Assembly (NCBI GenBank): GCA_001574975.1
Contig: KQ965913.1
Span: 1-24,535, forward strand
Direction: 5' to 3'
DNA from: Gonapodya prolifera JEL478
Taxonomy: Eukaryota > Monoblepharomycota > Monoblepharidomycetes > Monoblepharidales > Gonapodyaceae
Length of the DNA: 24,535 nucleotides
Under the pieces are notes generated by a model, which saw only the letters and a list, made by a program, of their open reading frames with translations, made no database searches and was not told the DNA's origin. Made by a program: the position numbers and the translations under genes. This document shows positions 1 through 9,625 of this stretch, piece after piece; the stretch's first letter is position 1, and each line of letters opens with the position of its first letter.

Positions 1-100
1 ACGGCGCACGCACGTCGGCGGCGGAATTCGAACTGGTGCTTCGCGGGATCGTAAGGAGTAAACCTTAACCACCGCCCTACCAGATGATGACGCAATGAAG
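1..100. other. CpG-rich left edge, no gene seen
   Basis: The first ~90 bases are rich in CG dinucleotides, unlike the ~8.6 kb that follow. No open frame or RNA gene can be supported in so short a stretch. It probably represents host DNA flanking the block of decayed mobile elements that begins around position 100. Confidence 0.4.
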
Positions 101-264
101 GAGTCAAATTTTTTTAACATATTGTTTCAAAGATAAGCTTTTACAGATTTCAAAAGCAGTTTTCTATCAGCTTGAAAAACGGCCAGGCGTTTATTAATGT
201 TTCAACATTTCGATTTAGACATTTACTGGAGGCATTTTTGCGATTTAATGGGCTGAAATTAAAG

Positions 265-2032
265 ATGGAGAAACAGAAAACGAAATGTTCAGGGGTAAAA
301 AGGGAAAAGAACAGATCAAATTCATCCGTCCCCCCTGCTCCGCCAACTCTGCCCACCTTGCCTACGAGCGCACAAAACTGTCATGACCTCCATGGCCTTG
401 GAAGTTTCACCACAACCCAGATTGGAGCTGCAAATATGTCTAGAAGTGAAACTGGGAGCGTTGATGGTGATGTGAACACCATGAATGGTGTTCAAAATCT
501 GATCTCAGCCACCCATTTGGTGGCTGCACTGGCAATTCCTGCAGTGGTGAGTGTTGTGGCAGAGTACTGCTCATGGACTGTTCTTTAACCTTGTGGTGCA
601 AAACTGAAAGCCAGTGAATGTTGCTCTGCCTCCACCTCAAGCACATCTGGCTACTTTTGCACCTCCGAGGACATCAACATCAGGAGCTGGACAAGGAAAT
701 CCAGATTTTGTGACTGTCAACAGTTTCCTTGGCCTGGGCCTTAGCTCTTTACATTCCACATTTATGCAACATGTCCCTGTTATGGGTGCTTTGCAAAGTC
801 CATTTGCTCCCACTGTGGGAAATTGGAATTCTTATCCAGGCATGCTGGACATGGTGCAACAGGATGATGGTGGGAGCAATTGGACAAGAGCATTTTGGGT
901 CAGGTATGGTGCTCCAACAAAGCTTGTGATATGATTGTTCCTGATCTCCCATGCTTGTATGTTAGTTTGGAGGCAACCACAATGGTGGCCCATCACAGTT
1001 CTTTGACGTGTCTAGACCCGTAGACTCTACCACGCCAACAACAACCTATGCTCCATCTCATTTTGCACCAATGCTCTCCCCTGGTTATCCAAGTCCTCTG
1101 GGTGGGTCTGCAATTGGTTCCCAACATAGCGCAGTCACTGATACTTCTCAATGCTTCAGAACATGCTATTGGAAGTGTCCAGACAGCTCCACCAAGAGGT
1201 GAGCATGAATTTCTTGAGTTTTTGAATGGTTGTTATGTTTAAAGGATTCTCTGTATTGATCTTTGTTGGGAATACAACACCGCAATGGAATTCTTCTTGT
1301 GCATATGCCAATTTGCAGAATGCTCACAGACAGGTGGGATTTTGCCAGGCCAATTGGTTTGGTGAAGACTTGATTGGCCCTTTTGGATTGAGATCCCTTA
1401 ATTTCACAGAATCAAGCATGGAAGATTGCACACATCAAGCAGCTGCAAGTGTGGAGCATGTGGAACTGGAATCAAATCATCAACTTGGCCCTCCTTGGCA
1501 AATCCATGGGGGATGGGCACATCCTGTTCCATCTGCAGGCACTGGTAGAAGGGCCTTGGGAGGATCATTGCAGACAGCACCATATGCATGTGCAGGGACA
1601 AAGGTGAGGGTTCCACTGCCATTGTCAGCTGCGTCCTCTGTTGGATTTGTTGAAGGTATGGTTTTCTTCTGATAAACTGCCTCAGATATCTCCACTGACT
1701 GGCATCCTCAATCAATCACACTCAATTTGAAGTGGCTGCTCACAGGTCTACTGTGATATTCATAAGGAGGGAAAACAATCAATCAACCCTTGGTGCGTGA
1801 TTTTAGGTCAAATCGTTTTGTTCTGCCCTTGCACCTGACCCTCCAGAGTGTGGTCATCAACACATACCTTGATGGCAACACAACACTTTTGGAGTTCATC
1901 AATTCTTGTTTTATTGAGTCACCAACACCTGCAGTTCAAGCTTATAACCTTGCATCTGTTACTCCTATGGTGTGGCTTAATGGTAAGCTCTATGCATCTG
2001 ACAATGAAGGCACACGGAAATGTGAGTACTAG
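265..2032 (+). pseudogene. Unidentified multi-exon coding remnant
   Basis: I do not recognise this gene. It is a chain of plus-strand open stretches joined by plausible GT-AG introns. A first exon (about 265-549) begins MEKQKTKCSGVKREK, is lysine-rich and then Pro/Ser/Thr-rich. It splices in frame (donor GTGAGT at about 550, acceptor at about 611) to an exon rich in Gly, Pro and Ser ending near 900. Later pieces are at about 976-1195, 1400-1655 (Ser/Gly/His-rich) and 1796-2020, the last being more globular (LLEFINSCFIESPTPAVQAY). The joint near 900-975 does not close cleanly in frame and later exons switch frame, so I treat it as broken. It lies just upstream of the hAT remnant on the same strand and could be part of that element or a separate captured gene. 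Low-complexity composition suggests a disordered protein. CpG is nearly absent, as in the rest of the block. Confidence 0.35.
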
Positions 2033-2299
2033 TTCAACTATTTCCATGCAGCAAATCACACCACACCAATGCCATATGCATTATTTGTTGATTCAGTGAG
2101 CCAGTGAGCAAGTTTAAGGGGTTGCCAACAATGCTTCAGGGGATTCCACAGAGGGGTCAGCCCTCCAGTGGCAAAGCAAGACAAGTGTGACAAAAACACT
2201 CTTACACCAAGCAAACCTTCAGACAATGTGTGTCCCTCATGTGACAAAATGACGTCTTACAGTTTAATAACAAATGAACACCACAGGGGACTATTAAAT

Positions 2300-3700
2300 T
2301 CTCCCCAGAAACACTTCTTAAAGTTGGAAACCTTGTTGCTGACAGTTTCATCTGTGTTATATGTGGCAATCTGTTGCCCACAAAACATGAGTCAACTTTG
2401 AGGAAAGTGGCATTCAGAGAGTCTGTTTCAAATGAACAACCCACCCCATATCTAGCACTTACACAGGGGTGCAAGGGAGCAAGTGAAAACTTGGTCACTC
2501 ACTCCCTCACAACTTGTGACTGTGAGTGGGAGCTGAAGATTGAGGGAAGGAGCAAGTTGGGAGTTTATGAAACTTTGAGGGATCAAGTTGGGAGTTGGTA
2601 AAAATGATGAAGAAGCAAGTGAGGAGTTTGCAGGTATCAACTCCAAGTAAAGACCAAGTTGACTTGCATAAAGCCACAATCTGCCAAAAATGAGCACATG
2701 TGCCAGCCAAACTGTGTGGAAGATGATGGATGGCAACCTGCTAAACAATGTGTTACCCACAAACAGGAGATGGTATTCTTGTTCCAGGATGGCCACTTTG
2801 AGAAACAGGAAAAGGGAAAAGAGAAGTGTGCAGTATGCTGTTAGCAAGGAAAAAATGGATGTGATATAAAGCCATGGGTCCATTGAGCATGCTACTGTGT
2901 TCATGATTGTCATGACTGATTTTCTCTGTTCAGGTACAACATGACAAACCACCACTCCATATCCACACTTCAACAGCACACCATCAAATTTCATGCAGAC
3001 ACTATTAAGGATGCTGAGACCCAGAAAATGCTGGATGGCCAAAACAACAGCAATGGAGGGATGCAACTGACAATTAAAGAGACCACCAGTGCCACATCAC
3101 AGAAGTGCAAAGCAAATGTTCTAGTGAGGATTTGTACTACTTGAGTATCTCTAATCACACAATGACGTCTTGTTCAGCCATTTGACAAGGAGGCATTTTG
3201 GAATGCAATGCTTGACTGGGTTGTTGCTGCTGACCAACCTCTCATGGAGCCAACAAACAATTAGTTCTGCTCCATGATTCATGCAGCAAACTCAGAAGCT
3301 CCTAGCAGTGTACATGCTACACGCAGATATTCCTGCTGAGGTGGACTGTCTTCAGGGTATTGTTCAGAGGCTTTTGGAGGTGAGTTGCATCATAATTCCG
3401 AATATGGGTGTTACAAAACAGGTGAGTGGTGCTATTGGATGTATTTTGCTGAGATGTTCCTCAACTTTCCATGATGGAAGCTCCTTTCATTCACAATGCC
3501 CCCAACAATTATACCATGATTTGTGCAATTGTGGCAGCATGTCTGACAGCAGCTGACATTCATGAGGTTCATACTTGTGTTTGCTATTTTGCCCACATCC
3601 TCCCCCTGGCTGTTTGCACTGGACTGGAGATGCTGCGACTGCCAGAAGTTGACAACAAGGAGGTCAATGGAGGGGATGCTGGACCTGTGAAGAAGGTGAG
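2300..3700 (+). pseudogene. Degenerate hAT-superfamily transposase
   Basis: hAT transposases cut and paste DNA elements with an RNase H-like DDE domain interrupted by a helical insert. Three family features appear in order. (1) A BED-like zinc finger start, ICVICGNLLPTKHESTLRKV, at about 2356-2416. (2) A piece at about 3176-3380 with FWNAMLDWVVAADQPLMEPTN, resembling the usual conserved Asp-Gln-Pro stretch ahead of the catalytic domain; a TAG follows at 3262-3264. (3) At about 3486-3620, NAPNNYTMICAIVAACL then CYFAHILPLAVC, matching the familiar DNAxNN...TM...C-F-A-H-I-x-x-L-A-V block. Here the first Asp of DNAxNN, which I take as the second catalytic acid, reads His. Pieces sit in different frames with in-frame stops, and no C-terminal dimerisation block was found. 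I infer a dead element; family call fairly secure, borders not. Confidence 0.6.
2553..2596. repeat. 13-bp direct repeat inside the hAT remnant
   Basis: The 13-mer CAAGTTGGGAGTT occurs at 2553-2565 and again at 2584-2596. It lies in a purine-rich stretch (about 2470-2660) with further short echoes such as GCAAGTGA, separating the zinc-finger exon from the rest of the hAT remnant. It may be a small insertion or an expanded intron. Confidence 0.5.
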
Positions 3701-3719
3701 TGGCATCTCAGCAGTTTGG

Positions 3720-5070
3720 AGTGTGGTATGCAACTTGCATAACCTTCTGTTTTGGAGCCCTACAAGCTCATATACAAGGTCAGACACTTGCCCCAGCTCT
3801 GCAAATTATATGTATCCCACTTTGCCAACCCATTGCATGCTTGGGAACTTGTGGCACCAAATGGAACTTGGTACCTGGTGTACAAGTACTCAGCAAAACC
3901 TCATGGTGGTCAGGTGGATATCAATCCTCCATCTCACCACCCACAGTGTTACTTCCAATGTGCAAAAACAATGCATTTCATTGTCCACAAGAACAAGAGG
4001 GAGCGCTGCATGTGGTCAAGTTGATAGCAGAGTAGTGCACTGATTTGCTTGTTGGCCTCCTTCCAGGGCCTCTCCATGGGAGTATTGTGAACAGACGGCA
4101 CAAGATGTATATGATTGCAATCTTGGTGTTGGCAAAGTGGTCCCAGAAGAGTTGAATGAATGAAACCAAGCAGGATTCAGTCCCTGTGTCATCTCAGATA
4201 TTGTCCCAGAGACCACAGCAAAGGACAGCTGGCCTTTACAATGAATATTTTAGCACAATTTTCTGTAACATGACAGAAGGCTCAGCTGAACCCATTCTCA
4301 TAAATCCAAATGGGGCTCTTGGTCTTCATTGCAGTGAGGTAGATATGTAGCAGGAGAAACAGTCAATAGCTGCAAACAAGGACACCCCATACCTTTGTGA
4401 CATTTGATATCTGTGCAGTGTCAATACTTTCAATAATGACTCCGTCACTCACATGTTGAGCTTCTCATTCTGGTCCATGTGCAAACTCCATCCTGCATAT
4501 GGCACCACAGTTATTCCTTACAGAATCTTCTTGTACTGGCCATCTGTACAATCCTGGAAATGTTCAGGAAAGTTCCATTGAAGGGAGTCCCAGACAAGAG
4601 GAAATGAAACCAGTGTTCCCTGGCCCCGCAGTAGAGCATGGACAGCTCCAATCCCACAAGCGTGCCCAGGCTGAAAAGCAAAGTGGACATGCTTATCATC
4701 AGTGTATTGTATCACATTAGCAAGCAACAACACCAACTTGAGCAACTGCCCCAACCAACAAACAATCTACCTCCACTGGATCCTTTGTTGCCCAGGCTCT
4801 CAGACCAATCTTCTTTCAAAATTGTAGAATGCTGCGTTTGGAGCATCCACTGTTCTCCCCAAACTCCAAGACAAGCACTTCTCTGATCTCTTTGTCAGTA
4901 AACATCCTGTGGACTAGATCAACCAAACACTCCACCAATACAAGTTCCTCAATCTGCATGATTGCAATAGACTGTCCTTGCTGCTAGTCTCATCCTGTGC
5001 TGCCAGATGTGGGCATTAGGTGCCACAGGGCAGGAGGCACTGTGCAATAAATTGTAAAAGTAAATGTTGT
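3720..5070. other. Decayed sequence without a supportable gene
   Basis: Short open stretches exist on both strands (for example plus 3752-4024 and 4638-4886), but none shows a recognisable motif, good codon structure across an intron, or a credible start. Like its surroundings it is almost free of CpG. It is best read as further decayed mobile-element DNA, possibly the 3' half of the hAT element, whose C-terminal domain I could not locate. Confidence 0.4.
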
Positions 5071-5074
5071 CAAA

Positions 5075-5114
5075 AATTTTAATGTTTCAACTTTTTTTGG
5101 CAAACATTAAAATT
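5075..5114. repeat. Perfect 13-bp inverted repeat (hairpin)
   Basis: AATTTTAATGTTT at 5075-5087 is followed, after a 14-base spacer, by its exact reverse complement AAACATTAAAATT at 5102-5114. The surroundings (5040-5280) are the most AT-rich of the window, with T runs. A partial echo (TCAAAATTTTTTTT...GAACATTAAG) lies near 5244-5270. It could be the edge of a small AT-rich element or the junction between the hAT remnant and the integrase remnant. Confidence 0.6.
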
Positions 5115-5346
5115 AACCATTTTCACCATAAATGTAGAAGATGGACCAACAAATGGAAAATTTTTTATAATCAAATAATGCTAAATACTGGTGACCATTT
5201 TTGCTCAGCATAGTTTACAGATGAAACATAACAAAAGTTAATATCAAAATTTTTTTTTGTGAACATTAAGTTGTTTTGTTGTATGCCATGTTTTTGGTCT
5301 CACCCCCAAACCATTTAGTTCATTTGAATATATGGAACATTTTGCA

Positions 5347-5358
5347 TATTTTGGGACA
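5347..5358 (+). repeat. Left arm of 12-bp inverted repeat flanking the integrase remnant
   Basis: TATTTTGGGACA here is the exact reverse complement of 6962-6973. The two arms bracket the integrase remnant (5379-6780). Both arms end in ACA/TGT on the inner side, opposite to the usual TG...CA outer ends, so a role as element termini is only a possibility. Confidence 0.5.
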
Positions 5359-5378
5359 TTGCCCAAAGCACCCCATCC

Positions 5379-6780
5379 ATGATGGAAATTGAGACCCACA
5401 TCACTCACAAGGAGTTCAGGCAGCTCGTGATGGATGGCCAGACCATTGCGCAGATCCAGGACATCATTCAGTGGCAACAACCCAATGGCATTCTTCCCAG
5501 CAGCTGTTCTGTCATCAGCATCAAGAGATTCACAAAGATACTGGGCATACAGTATCAATCAGACATTTCAGATGATGAACTGGACGTGCTGGTGGCAGAA
5601 GCGGTTGCCAATGTGAGTGTTCTTCACCAATCATCTTTTCCCCCCCAAAACCTCACAATTCGGGACAGGCAGGACACCCAAACAGCACTGAGAGTATCCA
5701 GTTGCTTCTGCAAGAGAGCCTTAAGGGCAACATCAGCTCAAAATGGGTGCAGGAATCCCTTTGACGGGTCTATCCACAACACCTCCAGACAAGGATGGAT
5801 GGGTGCCATGCAAAGATTACTCAAGGGGTAATTATTATCCCATACTTTGGCTGCCAGTATCACATGGACCAGAATGAGGTCCTTGCAATGTGAGCGTGGT
5901 CAGATGCTTCCCTCCAGTACCCTTTGTACAAAACACTCCGTCACTTGATAGGTGCAGCATGTACTACTTCCACTGTATCAACTGTACCTTGTGGTTTAGC
6001 GTTTATGTGATTGCATCCAAAACCAAGAGCCCCATCTTTATCTACAAGTGTGGCTATTGGTATGTACATGGTACTTGTGAAAAGTTGTGACAGCAACCTT
6101 GCTTGCCCAATCCTGCTATCCTGCAATATGGTCTACCAGACTCTCTGCAGGCAGACAAGGGAACAGAAGCCATCTCACAACATTTGTTCAGCAACTCTTG
6201 GCACACAAGCATTCCAATCAACAGCAAGAAAGCGTTCAGCTAGTTGAGTTTGTGCACAACACACCTGTGGAGCGTCCATGGGTCAAGATCAATGAAAGGG
6301 TTTCTGAGCCTCTTCACTGCGTCTTGGACCACTTGTATGCTTCAAGGAGGATTGGACCTTTTGACAACACACTCCAAGGACAGATTCACTTGTTCTGTGT
6401 TTCTGGGGTCACTTTTCTCCTTGTCTGGCTACACATTGATGTCTACCTGGAGACTTCCCATTTTAGGCGTGTCCCAGGACCTCATGGGTGTGTGGCACTA
6501 CATGCAATGGAGTACAACAACAGAGCAATGCAACTACACCCTGAAGAGGTACCAACAGTTGCTGAGGCTGTTGCACTGTGTGCCAGTGCCAGAGGTACTT
6601 TGTCAGCTGTGACAGACAAGGGTTTTGATCCCGTTGGTGCATTCCCTCTTCTCACTGCATCACAGACAGCTTCATTTTTTGGAGAGGTTACTTTATGTGG
6701 AATAAATCAAGACTGTAACCTTGAACAAGGTGCAATGTTTTCTGTTGCATTGCTGAAGTTCATTGATGTCATGTTTGCTC
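5379..6780 (+). pseudogene. Degenerate integrase-type (rve-like) DDE transposase
   Basis: This resembles the 'integrase core domain' proteins common in basidiomycete genomes, which join an N-terminal helix-turn-helix to an RNase H-fold DDE integrase. The first exon from ATG 5379 encodes KEFRQLVMDGQTIAQIQDII, HTH-like. It runs to a donor GTGAGT at 5612 and joins in frame after the acceptor near 5668 to AGHPNSTESIQLLLQESL, typical of the linker. All three catalytic positions are readable: Asp in YHMDQNE (5867-5869), Asp in ADKGTE (6154-6156) and Glu in VHNTPVERPW (6270-6272). The last two are about 38 codons apart, as expected for D-D-35/38-E. Downstream, RRVPGPHG and PTVAEAVAL fit the family's C-terminal part. 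It is broken: an in-frame TGA follows QESL, the first Asp and the Glu lie in different frames from the second Asp, and the first-to-second Asp gap is too long unless an intron lies there. CpG-poor like its neighbours. Confidence 0.7.
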
Positions 6781-6961
6781 TTGCTTGCGCAAGTAAGTGT
6801 CTCTCATTCAATGCAGCCCATTTCTCTTACCAATCCCCCATGTCTTTCTTCTTCTCCCCTCTTAAAAATGGACTAGTTGCAATATGAAGATTTTGACTCT
6901 TGAACGCTTTATTTTATTTTTGTAGCCTACCACTTGTGATTTTACTTGTTATGTATGGGAC

Positions 6962-6973
6962 TGTCCCAAAATA
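6962..6973 (-). repeat. Right arm of 12-bp inverted repeat flanking the integrase remnant
   Basis: TGTCCCAAAATA, the exact reverse complement of 5347-5358. It sits just past the 3' end of the integrase remnant and just beyond the stop codon of the minus-strand RING-like remnant (6996-6998). The local sequence TGGGACTGTCCCA (6957-6969) is itself nearly palindromic. Confidence 0.5.
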
Positions 6974-6995
6974 AATGAGTGGTCCCCTTACATCC

Positions 6996-7624
6996 TTACA
7001 TCTTGCCTTCCAAGTTAAAGCTCAGATCCTCAGCACCAGTCTCAGTATCTCCAAACCCACCCAGAGCATTGCTGCTCACGTCAGCATCCTCCCCATCCCC
7101 AACACCATCTGCATTGGAGTCAGAGGCAATGTTGAGAAGCTTCATGCAGTGATCTCACTTGCATCTGGGCTGTATCCCTTTTTGGATGCTCCAAAGGGAC
7201 TTGAGGAGATTCTTCATTAGCATGAATGCAGGCTCATACCATGGCATATTGGTGAGAAATACTCCACTAAGAAGTCTGTCCAGATTGCAGGAAGGACACT
7301 TGACATCATCCTTGTGGTTTTCCAGACAGGCTCCACACATGGTGTGCCCACAGTGAACAGAGTCAAATGCATCTGGCAAGACAAAGGTTGATATAAGCCT
7401 GTAGGGCAGACAAATGCACCAGACTCACCATTTTGATCTGGGAAGCTTCCACAGAACTAGCATAAGAAGCCATTGTAGAACTCCAGGAAGGCTGACTTGT
7501 AGCCAGGATCCTAAAAGGTTTTGCAAGAGCTATAATTAGAGAACTAACACGCAATTTTGTTTAGATGCTCATTACTCACAAGCTTAGACCACGCATCAAG
7601 TTTGGCTTCATTGTTGTCATCCAT
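6996..7624 (-). pseudogene. RING-finger-like gene remnant, partial zinc-binding domain
   Basis: RING fingers bind two zinc ions and usually act in ubiquitin ligases. The readable part, at about 7280-7379 minus, is HCGHTMCGACLENHKDDVKC then PSC, which gives the central C-x-H-x-x-C-x-x-C and final C-x-x-C pairs; the leading C-x-x-C pair is missing. A plausible first exon starts at ATG 7624 (MDDNNEAKLDAWSKL, 45 bases) and ends at a GTGAGT donor. After an acceptor near 7511 comes DPGYKSAFLEFYNGFLC and then a stop. The last piece, ending at a TAA at 6996-6998, encodes an acidic tail (DGVGDGEDADVSSNALGG). Exon phases do not all agree, so I call it broken, though an unusual intron pattern is possible. 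A TATA box lies about 52-60 bases upstream of the ATG. The RING identity rests on half a motif. Confidence 0.4.
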
Positions 7625-7675
7625 TGTGGCAGGGTGTCAATGTCACCATAGCCTCAGGTGACATCCATTGACATG

Positions 7676-7685
7676 GTATATATAG
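7676..7685 (-). promoter_or_regulatory. TATA box upstream of the RING-like remnant
   Basis: A TATATATA-type element lies about 52-60 bases upstream of the ATG at 7624 on the minus strand. Between them is an imperfect inverted repeat (TGTCAATGTCACC at 7635-7647 and GGTGACATCCATTGACA at 7658-7674). A second TATATATA run is at about 7823-7832. Position relative to the start supports promoter use, but the gene looks dead. Confidence 0.35.
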
Positions 7686-7866
7686 TGTGAGGTGCTAAGT
7701 GCTGTGCCACTACTGTGGTCATGTATTTAGATGAGTGCACCTGCAGGGCATGCCCCAAGTTTGGCGTCACGTTCCTGCAGGTGAGTTCTGTGTGCCCTAC
7801 ATCATGTTATGTATGTTTGATCATATATATACACGTTCCTGCAGTTTACAGGCTCGTGCAGCTCAC

Positions 7867-9090
7867 CTAGGTTGTGTAGCAGTCAATGGACTTTCGGAGC
7901 TGGACCAACTCCAACAAGGAGGAAAGGTGTACCATCAAAGTCTGAGACTGTGTGAGAAGTCAGTGTCTGTACTTAATGCAAAGAGCCAAGAAGAGGAACT
8001 TGCCTTTCATATCTAAAATCAGGGGGTTGATGACAAGAAGATTGGCCAAGCTGCTGCCCCCAGAAGCCAGTTCAAAGTTTGTAATGTTGAAAGTTCGGAT
8101 CTTCACTTGAATGGTCTCAACTTTGGTGCTCAGAACCATTGGAATGACTGTGCAAATGAGAGTGTTGCGCCCAGAGACACCCAGAGGCTGGTTGATGCAC
8201 TGATCAAAACACAATGTTACATCACCATTTACAACTTGGACAAAAGTCACTTACACCAAGCAAAATGCTGTCTTTTTTGCTTCCAATGAAATACAGCTCA
8301 CAAACAATGGAGCTCTGCATTCCAGGGCCTTGAAAACATTTCCAATGTAAGTCTTCCTGTAGCCAGCTCTCAACAACAGCAAGTTGCCTGCAAATTACTT
8401 GAGCCTGTATTGAAACCCATTGCCAAACTTGTTGCGGCTATAACACATGTGTGTAATTTTGATGATATCATGCTGCCCCAAATTGATGTTGCCCAAATCC
8501 TCACATTTTGGGAGATCTAGAGGACTGACACTGGTAACAGAACTAATCTTTGCTGGAGCACTTGCACTGATTAGATGGCTCAAAGGAATCACTGGGTGAA
8601 TATTTTTGGAGATGTAAATGCCAATGATCAATTACTGTGATATTGTAACATGCAACTTACAAAGCAGGGATGCTGCAGGACTGGGTGCAGTCCCAAGCAC
8701 TCCACCACCCTGATTAAGTTTTGACCATGCGTCTAGACCAGGTGTATAGTGAATTGGAGCCTGAAAAATCGTGATGTGTTACAGGACTCACCTGAAGCTG
8801 CACCAACAATCGCAGGATGTCCAACCATTCCTCTGCCGAGACCAACCTTCTGCGGTGACGCCGTATTGAAACCAGCCCCCTTGTAGATTGTATACCAAAG
8901 TTCACTCTCATGCGTGCCGTGTGACGAAAGAGAATTGCTTGGACAGTTGAGGCCGTCGCAACGTCTTGCGGCACCGATACCTTTGGTAATTTCTGAGTTG
9001 ATTCACTCACATGCTGAATGAACCCAGTGAAAGCTTCAGCCGAGCGAAGACCGAACAGGGTCGATGAGCAGAAAGCAACATGAAGCAGGA
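7867..9090 (-). pseudogene. Unidentified minus-strand multi-exon remnant
   Basis: I do not recognise this product. On the minus strand an open stretch from about 9090 to 8792 reads LFGLRSAEAFTGFIQHVSES and continues, Arg-rich, to EEWLDILRLLVQLQ. A GTGAGT donor and a short intron lead to APIHYTPGLDAWSKLNQGGG (about 8760-8660), ending near a GTAAGT donor. Further pieces follow at about 8630-8395 (IPLSHLISASAPAKISSVTS), 8390-8240 and 8230-7995 (VNGDVTLCFDQCINQPLGVS), closing at a TAG at 7867-7869. GT-AG borders are plausible (for example a GTAAGT donor near 8253), but frames do not close throughout. The first piece is CpG-rich and the rest CpG-poor, so two unrelated sequences may be abutted here near 8750-8800. 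No start codon could be fixed. Confidence 0.3.
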
Positions 9091-9625
9091 TTCCGAGATG
9101 TGGGTGGAACGAGCATCCCCGATGGGCAACCCACTGAACCTCGGTTCCATTTCATTCCATTCAGAAAAACAGTACATGCGTCAAACATAAACATGAACGG
9201 TCACCCTCCATTTGACTCAGAGGGACAAAGAGTCAGTTCGGGAACCACCTCTTGCGAGTGCGAGGAATGATATCAGCGATCAGCTCTGCATGGAATCGAG
9301 CAAGCCCGGCACGAAGGCACGACGGCACAGCAAGGTTCTTCTCCAGCATCGTGCTGTATTTCCACCACCTGACAGCTTGACAGCTCAGCTGCAATGCTTT
9401 GGCGCAGGGCTCGATGATTACTCAAATGCTGTTCTTTTATATTCTCGAACTTCTTGTAAACTGTACACACAAAGAATGCAACCGTCATAAAATTGCACCT
9501 TTGCGCAAATTGGCAAAAAAAAAAAAAAAAAAAAAAGACTGGTGCTACCAACGATGACTTGTGCAGGTCATCATGCGAAAATTGCCACTTGCCATTCATC
9601 GCTCTCGAATCCCGGTCAAAAAATG
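9091..9625. other. Intergenic stretch with a 22-base poly(A) tract
   Basis: No gene is supported here. The stretch is CpG-containing host-like DNA and includes an uninterrupted run of 22 A at 9515-9536. It separates the decayed element block from the 3' end of the channel gene, whose stop codon is at 9626-9628. Confidence 0.5.
9515..9536 (+). repeat. Poly(A) homopolymer, 22 bases
   Basis: Twenty-two consecutive A residues on the plus strand, about 90 bases past the 3' end of the minus-strand channel gene. It may be a simple-sequence tract or the tail of an old retroposed copy; no coding remnant was recognised next to it. Confidence 0.7.

Noticed and set aside
1-60. TTCGAA-containing sequence near 26-33 as a possible tRNA T-arm.
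   Set aside because: No acceptor stem or anticodon arm can be folded around it.
4518-4886. Overlapping open stretches on both strands as a possible gene in the 3.7-5.0 kb region.
   Set aside because: No motif, no convincing splice structure and no coding bias beyond neighbouring frames.
7580-8760. The heptapeptide LDAWSKL appears in both minus-strand remnants (about 7580-7600 and 8725-8750), hinting at a duplication.
   Set aside because: Codons differ and no similarity extends beyond the seven residues, so chance or a very old relation cannot be told apart.
9515-9536. Poly(A) run as the tail of a retrogene or LINE.
   Set aside because: No reverse-transcriptase remnant, target duplication or coding similarity was seen on the upstream side.
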